NCBI GenBank assembly: GCA_023375785.1
Contig: SZWC01004731.1
Location: 33,152-97,151 of the forward strand
Direction of reading: 5' to 3'
From: Penium margaritaceum
Taxonomy: Eukaryota > Streptophyta > Zygnematophyceae > Desmidiales > Peniaceae
DNA length: 64,000 nucleotides
The first letter of the stretch is position 1. Each line of letters begins with the position of its first letter. Under the pieces are notes generated by a model. It was not told the DNA's origin and did not search any database. It saw nothing but the letters and a program-made list of their open reading frames with translations. Made by a program: the position numbers and the translations under genes. Positions 45,073 through 56,566 of this stretch are shown here, piece by piece.

Positions 45073-45485
45073 CCGTACTAGCACTTGAAAGAATCAAAGA
45101 ACATTTTTTTACCCATTGTTTTGTGTTTGTGTAAAATTGCCGGGTTCAAGTTTGTGTTTGCCCATGGTTCCGCTTTGGAAAATAGAGCAAAGGACAAAGT
45201 GAGACTAGCCCAGGCTCACGAGTCACAAGAAGCGACATGTGATCCTAACCGTGCACCTCAGCTGCCACCGTTCAGTGGGCCAAGTTCAAAATTTTATGTT
45301 CAAATGACGCCGGGCACAAAGAGTGTGAGCTAGGACTTGAACGAGGTCACCCGACAGATGACTCTATTGTGCTTGCGTTCAACTGCCTCCCCGCATTTTT
45401 TGTTTGTGTAAAATAGCCATCGGCACAACTTCTATTATGTAGAATCTAAAACTGTTTTTGCTCAACCTTTCAAGTGCTAGTACAG
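45073..45485. mobile_element. Probable MITE, 413 bp, TA duplication
   Basis: Terminal inverted repeats of 19 bp with one mismatch lie at 45,073-45,091 (core GTACTAGCACTTGAAAG) and 45,467-45,485. They are flanked by TA at 45,071-45,072 and 45,486-45,487. TA duplication suggests a Tc1/mariner-type (or other TA-targeting) parent. The interior has no transposase. Two direct words TGTTTGTGTAAAAT occur inside, near each end. Confidence 0.65.
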
Positions 45486-45509
45486 TATGACTGCTCCACC
45501 TTTTGTGTG

Positions 45510-46840
45510 AAGTAGCTTGTGGATCATTGACTCTGGAGCTACTCATCACATGATGTTGTCACGTGACACGTTTATGACATTGGGTCTTGTTGGCGACATA
45601 CACTTTGTTTTCACTGGATATAGCCAGATGCTGTTCTAAGGTATTGGTGTTGAGCGTTTTGTTGGTCTGTCAGATGGTGCCTTTTCGCCCAATATCTTCC
45701 TTGTACATGCACTTTATTTTTGTCACTGCACTTAGATACTCAGGGCATAGACTTTGTTTCCTCTTGTGGTGTTGGCACTGTGTCTCTGTAATCGTCTGGC
45801 CAGCCTGTCCGTTGTGGTCTTCATTGTGGCTATTTGTATTGCGTATCCTTGTTTGTACTATTGTTCGTGGCCACTCTCACAGCGCATGTGCATGTTACTC
45901 CTTCTCTTTCTCCTGAACACACCTTCTTGCTCCATCATGGCCTTTATCATGTGTACATTGCTTCCATTTATAGTGTGCTACATTATCTTCATGCTCAGGC
46001 ACATTTCCTGTGCCGTGCATTGTTGACTGACTTGACTGTGCAGAAGGCAAGTTGCATCGTCCCTCCTTCCCATCGTCCGACTCTTGTACGCTTCATCCAC
46101 TTTCCCTTGTCCATGCGGATGTCATGGTTCCTCTCCCTCATGAGTTTTGGGGGTGTGTTAGACGATATGTGTTGTGTCTTGCGGATTATTTGTCTCACCT
46201 TTGCTCAATCTTTGCCCTTTTCCATAGAAGAAATGTCGGACCCATGATCAGGTCTAGGCTTGTCTAGTCTTAGCATGCTTCCAGTTTGAGGTGTTAGCAT
46301 TTCACTCCGATCGTGGTGAGGAATTCATGGTCCCCACAAGCCGCTTCCTTCGGTCTCGAGGAGTGCATCTGGAGGTCTCTGCTCCGTATACACCACAACA
46401 GAATGGAGTGTTGGAACATTGGAACCACACTTGAGCTGACGGTGTTCCCACCCTGCTTTTCGAGTCTAGCCTCCTTCCACTATTTTTGTTCAAGGCCATG
46501 TCATACATGACATAGGTCTTGAGCCATGTCCTCCATGTTCCACTGCCTCATCATGTCGCTGCGTTTGAGCAGTGATATGGCTGTCGTACTGACCGTCACC
46601 TCACTCGTGTCTCTGGTAGCATCGCATGCGTTTGGATCCCTTACAACCAATGTAATGGCAAGCTCTCTCCTTAAATTCGTTTTTGTCCCTTCCTTGATAT
46701 CTCTTGTTAGTCCAAGGCTTGACGCTGCTGGGACCCTAAATGTGGTTGGGTTGTCAAGTCTTGAAAAGCTCCCTTCTTTTAGAGCAAATTCTCATGCGAC
46801 ATTGTTTTTTCTGTAACGTCGCTTGCATCCTTCTCTCGTC
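45510..46840 (+). pseudogene. Copia-2b protease and integrase remnants
   Basis: Protease DSGATHHM lies near 45,530. Integrase start LSLVHADVMVPLPHEF is near 46,100, and YVLCLADYLSHLCSIFAL follows; compare element C. The glutamate-block region is near 46,390-46,440. Confidence 0.75.
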
Positions 46841-46899
46841 CAGGGGGAGATGGTATCTCTGGAGTGTCCTTCAAGAGTGGCTGTGCTCAATTTCCCACT

Positions 46900-47700
46900 C
46901 CCTGCATGCCAACGTCATCTCCTCTCCCATCTACTTCATTGCATGTATGGTCCCCTACCACGTCTACATTGTCGGCTTAGCCACATCCTTCAGCATCTAC
47001 ATCATCTCCTACATTGTCGCTTGCAGTATCTATGTCATTGACTGATTCACATCCTTCCAAATCTATGTTGTTACCTAAGTCACATTGTGCTCCATCCACG
47101 TCGTTGTCTGCATCGTTTCCTCATGCATGTGCACCTTCACCTCATTCACATCTGGTCACATCCACATCAAGGCCTTCGTCATCGCCTTCTGCATCAATAT
47201 TGTTGTCACCTGCGTCGTCTCCTGTCACGTCATTGTCGGTACCCGCACCATCGCCTGGATTGCCTACTATGGACCCATCTTAAGCTAATGTAGTTGCACC
47301 CTTTCAACCTCGTATCTCATCACCATTCATTCTTGCAATTGGCAGCCAACTTAGGCCCTTGGATTATGCGTGTGACTATGCACCGCTTGCAAGTCACACT
47401 GCCTCGACTGGCCCCTCCGAGTGCGTGCGGTCTACTTGTCCAGTCCATAGTGATGTCATTGGCCCCACACAGCCTGCTCCTACCTCTAGCCTTGACGCTC
47501 TCAGTCTGGTGGCGGATCTGGTGTGGCCTAACACTGTACTTGGATACTCCCTCATCATTGATGAGTTCCACCATGATGTCACGATTGCTGAGTCTACTCA
47601 GTATATGCGAGGTTTCTCAGTCGCCACCGCACTCACTGCAAATGGCACCACGGCACATTTGCCTCAACCAAACAGTGTGTAACAGGTCCGCTTTGCTTTA
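46900..47700 (+). other. Copia-2b Ser/Pro/His-rich linker
   Basis: Degenerate repeats of TCC/CAT/CCA-type codons (about 46,930-47,270) give Ser- and His-rich sequence in all frames. The following stretch leads into reverse transcriptase. This is the same position as the linkers of copia-1a, T and G. Confidence 0.6.
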
Positions 47701-47769
47701 ATGGAAAGAATTTGGGAGAATGCTATACGCGAGGAGCTAGCTACCATTGAGGAGCATGTGTTCATAAGA

Positions 47770-49240
47770 AGGTGAAGATCATGCCTGGTTGCAAGGCCAT
47801 AGCAGCTCGTTAGGTGTTTCAAAGGAAGGAGAGGCCAAATGGCTCTGTGGAATAATACAAGGCCCAACTTATGGCAGGAGATTCACCCAGGTGCCTAGTG
47901 TGGACTTCAATGACACCTTTGCACCTGTTGACAAGTACACCACCACAAAGGCTTTACTAAGTCATGCGGCCAAACACAATATAGGGCTTCACAAGGTGAA
48001 CATGAGCAATGCCTTTTTACACGACAATCATAAGGAAGAGTTTTTTCTCGTCCAGCCTCCAAGGTTTGAGGACAACTCAAACATGGTCTGGCACCTTCGG
48101 AAGGTATCGTATGGTAAAAGAAAATCTCCCTATTGTTAGAACCTCAAGATCTTTGCAACCTTGGAATGAGGAGGCTATCACCGAAACCCAATCGACTTAG
48201 CTCTGTTTGTGAGTGCTTCCTCTGTACCCTTCGTCGCTTTCCAAGTCTACGTGGGTGATCCCTTGATTGTGCCCCTTGAACCTTAGGATCTCAAGGATGT
48301 GAAGGATCCCCTCTAGTCTAAGTACAAAATGAAGGATCTTGGTCCAGCTCGTGCCTTCTTTTGTTTGGAGATTGAGCCTGATCACCATCGTTGCATATTG
48401 CACATGCATCAGGCTAGTTACTTCAAGACACTGGGAGAGGCTTGTCCTAACCTGGTGGCCACAGGCACCTCTGCATCCATGCTCATGACGCCCACTGGAC
48501 AGAGGCCTCTCACATCAGCAGATCCAACTCATCTGGGGGAGCCCGTCGACGTCACGACGCACCTCCAAGTTATTTGATCCCCTTTTTGCTTGGGACCACG
48601 ATGCGCACAAATGTTGCCTTTGATGTGAACGTTTTATTGTAGTTCTCACAGAATCTATGTAAGTTCCATCTATAGGCTACACTACACATTGTTTCCTGTA
48701 TCATATGGGCTTGGGCTAGTGCTTTTGCGTGCAGCCATCTACGGTTGTTGATGGATACACTGAAATTGATTGGGCGCACGATCGTAAAGTGCATAGCCGG
48801 ACTGGCTATATCTTCCTTGTTAGAGGCACCACTGTCTTCTCGAAAAGCGGTGAACAAGGTTGTGTAACGTGGAGCTGGACTGAGGCTGATTATGTCACGT
48901 TGGGGGCTGGGGTTTATGAGAGCGTCTGGTTCTGCCATCTCCTTGTGCATTTTTTCCAACCCATCGTTTAAATCACCGTCCGAAATGGCAATGAGAGCAC
49001 GAACCGCATGGTAGAGCATGATGGCATGTGCCATACGCACACAAAGCACATCAACATTAACCATCATTTTGTGCATGAGCATATTGTACATGGTGATGTT
49101 TGTGTTGTAGGTGATGATACACAAGATCATTATGTAGAATTTCTCACAAAAGGTCTCTGTAGCGACAAGTTCAAGTTTTTTGTTCACACTGTTGGGCTCC
49201 TTACACATGATCATGTCCCTCGGTGTCCCATGCACCACCC
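47770..49240 (+). pseudogene. Copia-2b reverse transcriptase and RNase H
   Basis: Reverse transcriptase blocks are FTQVPSVDFNDTFAPVDKYTT, VNMSNAFLHDN and FFLVQPPRFEDNSNMVWHLRK, then KMKDLGPARAFFCLEIE near 48,330. RNase H has YTEIDWAHDRKVHSRTGYIF and HTKHININHHF. Decayed. Confidence 0.8.
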
Positions 49241-49404
49241 TTTTTGCGTCCTTTTTGTCTATAGTACTTGTATGGATGCGTCCGGTGTCCTTCGTTATTG
49301 GATGTCATCGTCATCGTTCTGTGATCCTTGCTCACATGTGGTGACTTGTGTCTATGGGTTGGTATTTTAGTCATGGTGACCCTTGTACTTATCACTATTC
49401 ACTC

Positions 49405-50108
49405 GTTGGGATGCTGAGATGCTTGATAGATAAGATTCTGCTAGGAAGCTTCCTATCCATGCTGCTTCTGACGTGGCGACATTGTCCAGTAAGTTGGCGC
49501 ACTAGCTAGGAATCGGGTGCAATAAACAACAAGGGTTAGGCTAGGGAGACGCGCAAAGTCTCATAAGCTCTAATAGCTTAGTAATGTACAGAGAGATGGC
49601 AGATGACAAGCACATAGCATAAACACCTGCCGCGGCACACAGTGAGTGACTCACGCGGTAGTGTCACCTTGTCCTAAAACTGGCCCAAATCCATTGTTTT
49701 GGCCGTAACATCGCGCACATGCATCCAAACGCAACACCGTATGAACCTAGAGATGCCAAATCTTGAGCCTGACGCTTCGACTGGTCACACGTACAGGTCT
49801 TGCATTGATCAGTGGACAGAAAATGCAAAACATGCAAATCCGGCTCAAGAGCCAGTCCACCAAGAAAACTGTTGCGATTGTAGAAAAACTTTAGAGCACC
49901 CCAGCAAGCACCCAAGACATTGTGGCAGCTATCTGGCAGCTACTAGTAGGTGGAGCCATGACCCGTCGGTGCTCCGGCACTAGCTAGCTCTACATCAGGG
50001 ATTTGCACGAGCATGGACACGGCCGAGTGGTCACAGTAAGCTATGCAACATATACGTGCAAAACTGACACAGAAGCACAACAAGATGCTCAACATTCCAT
50101 GCTCATAC
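49405..50108 (-). repeat. Probable 3' LTR of element T
   Basis: It follows RNase H after a purine-rich tract and aligns with 3,877-4,230 (shared words such as GACCACTCGGCCGTGTCCAT and GGTGCTTGCTGGGGT). Here it is longer, reaching to about 49,405 where copia-2b ends. No second copy is available, so the outer end is approximate. Confidence 0.6.
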
Positions 50109-50269
50109 ACCCTAATCTCAGCCACTCTCAGGCAAGGGCCGAACCCCGATAGAGCGAATGGTCATCATGAACATTCTGTGCGCCAGTACCTTGGTAAAGA
50201 AGTAAGCCCGCTGCATGTCTGTGCCGACCGTGATGACGGAGATCACCTGTCACTCCACAAGATCACGTA
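50109..50269 (-). pseudogene. Element T RNase H, last part
   Basis: Minus-strand sequence is nearly the same as 3,707-3,870 of copia-1a, with the 'VGTDMQRA' and 'LPESG' wording. It ends exactly at the CAAAG duplication of element A. Confidence 0.85.
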
Positions 50270-50274
50270 CAAAG
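50270..50274. repeat. Target-site duplication CAAAG of element A (left copy)
   Basis: CAAAG at 50,270-50,274 is matched by CAAAG at 60,360-60,364, flanking the two 544-bp LTRs. Confidence 0.92.
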
Positions 50275-50818
50275 TGTTGAAATATGGGATCAAGCCATCA
50301 GCCGTCGCTCTTGAATTTCTTGCACACTGATCCAAGCACCGGCACAAGAGGAACAGAGAGGCCAGAAATAACTCATTCATTCCCACTGCCGGGTACAATC
50401 CAGGATCAACACGTGTACAAGTAACATGAAGAAAAGTTGAAAGAATCCTAGTCTAGTTCTATGGTAAATGAATGTGTGTTTGCGTGTGTGAGATTGGTGA
50501 GGTGGTTGGCGAGCTACGCTGCCGGTGCTTGTGATCTCCGCGGAGCAGAGATCACCAGCGCCGAGCAGGTGTGTGCTTGTTCCGACTCCTCAATATTGGA
50601 CGGATGAGATCTGACCGTCATTTCTTGATATTGCTGCACCGTAGATTCGTTGGACGGAAATTGATTGCCACATCAATCTCCGTCCATCGATCAACCTGCC
50701 GTTTTCCCAGAGTTGACTGGCAGTCAATTCCACCTTGTTGCTGCTGATGAGGGGAGGTTGCACGCCGGAAGTTGGACCTTCGCCTATATTCGTGGGTTTG
50801 AACCTGGCAAATCCAACA
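50275..50818 (-). repeat. 3' LTR of element A
   Basis: It starts TGTTG and ends CAACA on the plus strand, and pairs base for base in length with 59,816-60,359. A purine tract (GGGAGGGGTA, minus strand) abuts it at 50,819-50,828. An 8-bp stem, GTGATCTC / GAGATCAC, lies at 50,531-50,555. Confidence 0.95.
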
Positions 50819-51570
50819 TACCCCTCCCTGCCAGTCAAACTCACGAATGTAGCACCAAAACGGCTTGGGTGTGTTGCATCTCTCAAGGCCCCTGTCCATT
50901 TCGCACATGGCATCGGAGCGTCCGTCGTATCCACGCAGTCCCCCCTTTCGCAAAACCAAAAATTGACTCAACATACACATAACCAGAAACTTTTCATGCA
51001 GTAAGCGTACGCGCGTCCGTATGCCAAACAGCCCCTCCGTAGTTGTTGATTTGTGTAAGTGTGCCGCTCCTTCTGTTATTTTTTCTGTTTTGTTCTTTCT
51101 TTTTTTGTTGTTGCCGATCGCTCCGCCAAAGACGCTGCGCAACCCTCGCTTGTATTCAACATTGCTGGTGCCACTGCTCTTCAATGCACCTGCTGCTTGC
51201 GCTGCTTGCACTTGTTGCCACTTCCGCCAATTGCCACTGTCAATGCTCGCCACCGCATATGACTCCGTGCTGCTTGCAAATTCAGCGTTTGATTGTCGCC
51301 ATAGCTGCTTGCCGCTTCTTGCCATTTTTCTCAGCTTCTGTTGGTCCGCTGCCTGTCCAGTGCTGACCCATTGCTGGTTCGGCGCTGGCCTGCTCACCCA
51401 CAGCTTGTTTCCTCCTGGTTAGCTGCTTGTGCTTTGTATCCTTTGCTCCCATCGTGCGCTAGCTGCTGCCCGCAGCTGTCTGTTTGCCGCTGCAACGGAC
51501 ACGCGCCGCCAACGTTCACCAACGTCGCTCGCCAGTGATGTTGGCGCTGCCAGGACGCCACTGGTCAGAC
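50819..51570 (-). other. Element A interior, 3' portion
   Basis: A minus-strand frame of about 250 codons (50,618-51,397) overlaps the LTR. It is Gln/Ser/Lys-rich with no recognised domain. It would lie downstream of the Ser/Thr-rich tail of gag before element B inserted. Confidence 0.45.
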
Positions 51571-51575
51571 CATAC
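51571..51575. repeat. Target-site duplication of element B (left copy, CATAC)
   Basis: CATAC here pairs with CATCC at 57,286-57,290, four of five positions. One change since insertion is enough to explain the difference. Confidence 0.7.
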
Positions 51576-52304
51576 TGTTGGCTCTAGTGGGTGTGGAGGC
51601 ACCCTCAAGGATGCCTAGCTCTTAGTGGTTTACGCTACCAAGGTTTGGGTAGCCAATGGACACCAATGGTGAAGAGTGTAGAGTACAAGGATCACGGATG
51701 TGAGTGGGCAGAACACGTCGCATTCATTAGATCTGAATTAAAACATGTTTTTGTTAGTTATCATAGTGAGATTACATCATATTCTCATTGCTTGTGATCT
51801 TTGCTTTCCAACGCATCCAAGTACGCCCAAATCGGAGCAGTAGAGCCCCTGCTACGGCTGTCGAAGTAACCCTTGGTGGAGCCGAGCCGCCCACCATGTC
51901 CGCGAACGGGAATGACGGGAGGCGCTTTGACGGTGGCCTGTCGAAGCGCACTTCCTGTCATCCCAACGTGGGGAGGGGCTTGCCTTGGTCCAGGAGACCA
52001 TCCAAATTCATTCCTTCATGGCCCATGTGCCTTTGGAACCTATTGGAGACGAACTAGGATCACTGGCGGTGGATTATCCCGCCACCTATGGCGGGTACCA
52101 GATTCCGCACGCCCAACACCCGATTTTCGGGCTAGGCTAACTTTCTGAATACTCACTCAAATTGAGCAATTCAAAGCTCGATCCTGCATGGAAAATCCAA
52201 GGAATCCAAATCCAAAGTCAGATAAGGTGTTTGACCACTTCTCAGTGGCCAAACCAGGGAGTACGATCAACGGCACTCATGGCAAGGGGCACACCATGTC
52301 AACA
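51576..52304 (-). repeat. 3' LTR of element B
   Basis: It starts TGTTGGCTC and ends GTCAACA on the plus strand. The polypurine tract (AAGGGGGAGAT, minus strand) lies at 52,305-52,315. The GC stems GGCGGT...CCGCC and CCCGCC/GGCGGG near 52,060-52,100 are preserved in both LTRs. Confidence 0.94.
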
Positions 52305-52419
52305 ATCTCCCCCTTGCACTGCAGCCTTGATGCCCTGTCCTTGGAACCTGTAGCATTTTAAACTTCATGGCGTAGACCGAGCTCCATGCAGCTCGCGTCG
52401 TGCCTGTCCTTAGGCACAG

Positions 52420-53380
52420 CCTAACAACAAGGCTGTGCCTTGGTCATGGCATCGGCGAGCATGCGCTTAGTGCCACAATGCACGATAGCCGCATCTCCCT
52501 TCGCCACCAATTCCCGTGCGTAGTGATGATAGATCTCGATGTGCTTGGTTCTCCTGTGCAGTACTGGGTTCTGGGTGAGGCTGATGGCACTCATGTTGTT
52601 AACATTGAGTACCGTCGGCTTCCTTTGCGGCACGCCGATCTCTTTTAGGAGCCGCCGCAGCCACACCGCCTCCTTTGCAGCTTTCGCGAGTGCAATGTAC
52701 TCCGCTTCGGTGCTGGACAGCGCCACACAGTCCTGCTTCTTGCTTGCCCATGAGACTGCTGCACCACCAAGCACAAACACGTACCCCGACGTTGATTTTC
52801 TGTCATCCACATCACCAGCCCAGTCGGCATCGGAGTGGCCGACCAACTCAAGAGGGTCGTCACGCGCTCCCCCTCCAAACACGAGCCGCGACTGTTTTGT
52901 CGCCTTGAGATAGCGGAGGATCCGCTTCACCGCTTGCCAATGCAGCAGCCTGGAGTCAGCAACATAGCGGCTCACTTGGCCCTCTGCGAAGGCCAAGTCG
53001 GGCCGCGTCGCCACCATGGCGTACATGATGCTCCCCACTGCGGACTGGTATGGCACACCTGCCATCTCCTCCTTCTCCTCATCCGTACTTGGCCCCATGC
53101 TTGAGCTTAGCTCACATGTGGTGGTCATGGGTGTGCCAATGGGGTTGCACTCCTCCATGTTGTAGCGGCGGAGCACCTCTTGCACGTACTTTGCCTGCCC
53201 CATCTCCAGCGTGCGTGCCTTGCGGTCCCTCTTGATGGCGACGTCGAGGTAGTACTCGAGCTCGCCCACGTCGGTCATTTTGAACCGACCGCCCACCTGC
53301 CACTTCAGGTTCACCAACTCCTCCATGTCCGATGACACGAGGATGAGGTCATCCACGTAGAGGACCACGATCTGGTGCAA
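52420..53380 (-). pseudogene. Element B reverse transcriptase C-terminal half and RNase H
   Basis: Motifs are VVLYVDDLILVSSD (active site near 53,350), MTDVGELEYYLDVAIKRD and IGTPMTTTCELS. RNase H follows with HSDADWAGDVDDRKSTSGY, LSSTEAEYIALAKAAKEAVWLRRLL, HRRTKHIEIYHHYARE and KRMLADAMTKA. Confidence 0.93.
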
Positions 53381-53389
53381 ATCTGGCTG

Positions 53390-53925
53390 CTTTCACACGT
53401 ACACGCTTTGATCTGCTTCGCAGCGTTTGAAGCCAAGCTCGACCATGAAGCCGTCCATTTTCAGGTACCACATGAGTGGTGCTTGTTTTAGTCCGTAGAG
53501 CGCCTTGCGAAGCCGGCACACCTTCCCCGGCAGCGCGTCCACCCCCTCCGGCACCTCCATGAGGACCTCCTTGTCCAGGTTGCCGTTGAGAAACGCGGTT
53601 TTCACGTCCATTTGGTGGACTTCGTAGTCGCGCGCCGCCGCCACCGAGAGGATGGAACGGATGGAGGCGAACTTCGCCACCGGTGCGAAGGTTTCTTTGT
53701 AGTGTTCACCCTTCCGCTGGGTGTACCCTTTTTCTACAAGCCATGCCTTGTACCGCTCCACCTTCCCTTCCTTGGTGAGCTTCTTCTTGAAGATCCACTT
53801 GGAGCCGATGATTTTTGTGCCCTCCGGCCTGTCAATCAGCTCCCAAGTGCCGTTCTCTTCGTGGGAGGCGAGCTCAGATTTTATGGCTCCCTCCCACTCA
53901 GCCCCATCCTTCTGCTCCAACGCCT
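53390..53925 (-). pseudogene. Element B reverse transcriptase N-terminal half
   Basis: Motifs are GAEWEGAIKSELASHEENGTW, IGSKWIFKKKLTKEG, YKAWLVEKGYTQRKGEHY, ETFAPVAKFASIRSIL, QMDVKTAFLNGNLDKEVLME and LYGLKQAPLMWY. RVT_2 type. Confidence 0.93.
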
Positions 53926-54059
53926 CCTTGACGGTCTTGGGCTCCTCTTGCGCAAAGAACGCTCGAGCGAACCCAGTCCGGGTGCCCTGTGGGGCATCGT
54001 ACTGTTTTGCCGTCCTTCTTATGCGTCTGCTTCTCCGGGGCTGCTGCTGTTGAGGCTGC

Positions 54060-55700
54060 TGCTGCTGCTACCGCTGTTCCTGCCCTCTCACGGTGCCACT
54101 CGCACCGCTGGCCTGCTCCCCTTCTCTTGGAGACCGTGGAGATGCGGGCTCACTCCCCGCCTCCTCGTTGAGCTCTACTGCTGCCGGTGCTTCGGACTCA
54201 ATGTCCGGCTCGGCCGAATGCAAATCAGCCGCTCCCCCATCCCCCGGATGGTTATCGCCGGTTGGAGCCGCTCGGACGTCACCCTCTTTTGCGTCCTCCG
54301 GCGTCTCTCCCTCAAGGAGTGGCAGCCACTCCCCACGCTTGGAGAGACCCGCGTCCTTGTCCATCCAATGGCTGTCCTCGTCGAACGTGACGTCGTGACT
54401 CTTCACGATCTGCTGCCTTCGCGGGTCAAAGAGCCGGTACGCCTTGCTCCCGCTCTTGTACCCGACGAAGATGCACCGGCAAGTCCGCGGGTCCAGCTTG
54501 CCCCGCCCCTCCCGTGCCTGCACAACAGCATGTGCAACGCAACCAAACATGCGAAGGTGTGCCACAGTTGGCTTCCTCCCGCTCCACACTTCTTGTGGCG
54601 TCTTCCACACCTTGGACTCCGCGTCTTTTAGCGGCTTTGTCGGCGTCAGGTTCATGATGTACGCCGCTGTCCCTGTCGCCTCGCCCCATTACCGCTGCGC
54701 GAGGCCGGCATCGCTCAACATGGACCGGACCATTTTGAGGATGGTGCGGTTTGCTCTCTCGGCGACCCCGCTCTGCTACGGAGAGTGTGGCGTAGTTTTC
54801 TGCCACGTTGTCTGCCTCGTACTCGCCGCCGTTGTCGCTCCGGAACGCCTTCACCTTCAAGCCTGTTTGCCGCTCCACTGCAGGAGTTTGCTGCCACAAA
54901 CTCCTGCATACAATTCAGGATATCACTCTTCCTCTTGATGATGTAGAGGTAGAGCTTGCGGCTGTGGTCGTCTATGAAGGTGACAAAGTAGCGAGCGCCC
55001 CCGATGGAGCTCTCGAATGGTCCACACACGTCAGTGTGGACCACCTCCAACTTCGCCGATGCACGCGTCCCTTTGCCATCAAACGGCTGCCGTGTCGCCT
55101 TGCCCACCACGCATGGCTTGCACACGGCATTCTTGGCTGCATCGAGGCCCTTGACCTCAAGACCCCGCACCACTTCCTTCTTTGCCATGTCCCTCACTGT
55201 TGAGGGAGCGATGTGACATAGGCGGCGGTGCCACAGGTCCAGATTTCCTTCATCCTTTGTCACGAGGTTGACGACGTCAGTCCTTACCGCATCGGCAAGG
55301 ACCTTGGTGCGAAGAAGGTACAGGTCCTCCTCCCTCTTGCCACGCGCAATCACCTCGCCATCCCCCTCCTTCCGGATGATGGCCTCTTTCTTGTTGAAGA
55401 GTACCTCGAGCCCCTTGTCGGTAAGGCGGCTCACTGACAGCAGGTTTGCCCCAAAGTTGGGCATGTGTAGCACGTCGTAGATGGTGCACGGAATGACTTT
55501 CCCGTTCACCACCGACTCAATGCGGACATTGCCTTCGCCCGCGGCCAACTCCGTTTTGCCGTTGGCCACTGTCATACGCCGCTCGGTGGCACCGTAGGTG
55601 ACGAACGCCGCCCGGTTGCATTGTGTGTGGCGGCCTAATCCGGAGTCGATCACAGTGACTTCCGGATCTGTCAAGTCGGTAGACTCCCTGGCCATCATGG
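54060..55700 (-). pseudogene. Element B protease, gag-pre-integrase and integrase
   Basis: The protease region has VTVIDSGLGRHTQCNRAAF and VLHMPNFGANLLSVSRLTDKGLEV. Gag-pre-integrase LWHRRLCHIAPSTVRDMAKK follows, then CKPCVVGKATRQPF and the integrase core (VVHTDVCGPFES, YFVTFIDDHSRKLYLY, FRSDNGGEYE). The C-terminal blocks are PQEVWSGRKPTVAHLRMFGC and GSKAYRLFDPRR. Confidence 0.9.
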
Positions 55701-55739
55701 CTTGGGTTTCCTTCTTCCCGCCCTTCCTGGGTTGGTCCG

Positions 55740-56500
55740 GCTTTTTGTTGGGGCAACCACGTGCGTAGTGGCCCTGTTTGCCACAATTGTAGCACTCCCC
55801 CTTGTTGTCACCTCTCTTGGTGCCCTAGTTAGCACCCTTCCCCTTCTTGCCTCCCCCTCCACCTTGAGGGTGGACGGCATAGGCGAAACTTGACGTTGCC
55901 CTGCTCTCTCTCCCACCACGCTGCATCCATTCGTTGCGGACGTACTCAGCCACCTTCGGGTACTTCAGCTCATCGGCGGACCAGCCGCCTACAACGGTGA
56001 TCATGGGACTCCAACTGTCCGGCAAGACCAGGAGGAGGATCATAGCTTGCAACTGAGGGTTGACCTTCCATCCGGTGGCTACGCACTCGGCGATAAGGGA
56101 CTCAATCTGCTGCAGGATCTCCATGATGTCGTCGCCTTCGTTGGCTCGGAGGGTGATGAGCCTCTTGAAGACAAAGAGCTGGTTAGCGAGGTTGGTGGAC
56201 TGGTAGATGGTGCAGAGTTTCTTCCAGGCCTCCGCGGCCTCCGTGCATCCTTGAATCAGTGCGCGCTGCGGCGGAGCTAGCGCTAACACCAACAAAGCAA
56301 GCGTCTTCTTGTTGCGCTTCTTGTACTTGTCCACTTCCTCCGGCGTCGCGGTATCCGGAGGCGCAGTCTCTTCACCGTTGACCAGCTCAAGCAGGCCCTT
56401 GTCATCGATGTAGAACTAAAACTGCCACCTCCACAAAGGGAAGCTGTTCCCATCAAACTTGGAGATGGCGACGATGCTCTCTTGCTCGGTCGTTGCCATG
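55740..56500 (-). pseudogene. Element B gag with zinc knuckle
   Basis: A UBN2-type gag: AWKKLCTIYQSTNLANQLFVFKRL (in two blocks), IMEILQQIESLIAECVATGW, LILPDSW-like wording and ELKYPKVAEYVRNEWMQRGG. A CCHC knuckle lies near 55,760-55,800. The start is placed at the ATG near 56,499, about 65 bases from the LTR. Confidence 0.85.
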
Positions 56501-56549
56501 GCGCGCGACGGTAGCGTGAAACTTGAAGAGCTAGGGTCCGTCTAGGCAC

Positions 56550-56564
56550 GTGGGCACATAACCC
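56550..56564 (-). promoter_or_regulatory. Half-tRNA primer site of element B
   Basis: The plus strand here reads GTGGGCACATAACCC, two bases from the LTR. Plant initiator tRNA-Met has GTGGGCCCATAACCC around its anticodon (from memory), 14 of 15 identical. The element strand is thus complementary to the 3' end of a tRNA cut near the anticodon, as known for Drosophila copia. The 3'-acceptor type site used by C, D and F is absent. Confidence 0.75.
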
Positions 56565-56566
56565 TT

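Larger units (their letters stand above)
45510..49390 (+). mobile_element. Ty1/copia element, family 2, copy b
   Basis: Plus-strand order is protease (WIIDSGATHHMM near 45,527), gag-pre-integrase and integrase pieces, Ser/His-rich linker, reverse transcriptase and RNase H. The C-terminal wording matches element C (HTKHININHHFVHEH; EFLTKGL), so it is the same family on the other strand. No clear LTR is identified at either end. Heavily decayed (more than ten breaks). Confidence 0.83.

Noticed and set aside
50740-50790. CTGATGAG followed by GGAAG in the LTR of A, like a hammerhead ribozyme core (retrozyme)
   Set aside because: The bases between the two motifs do not form a stem II, and the second motif is GAAG and not GAAA in both LTRs. 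No matching stems I or III were found.
51021-51422. Overlapping Cys/Leu/Phe-rich frames on the plus strand
   Set aside because: They are antisense to the interior of element A and look like a composition effect of pyrimidine-rich sequence, not membrane proteins.
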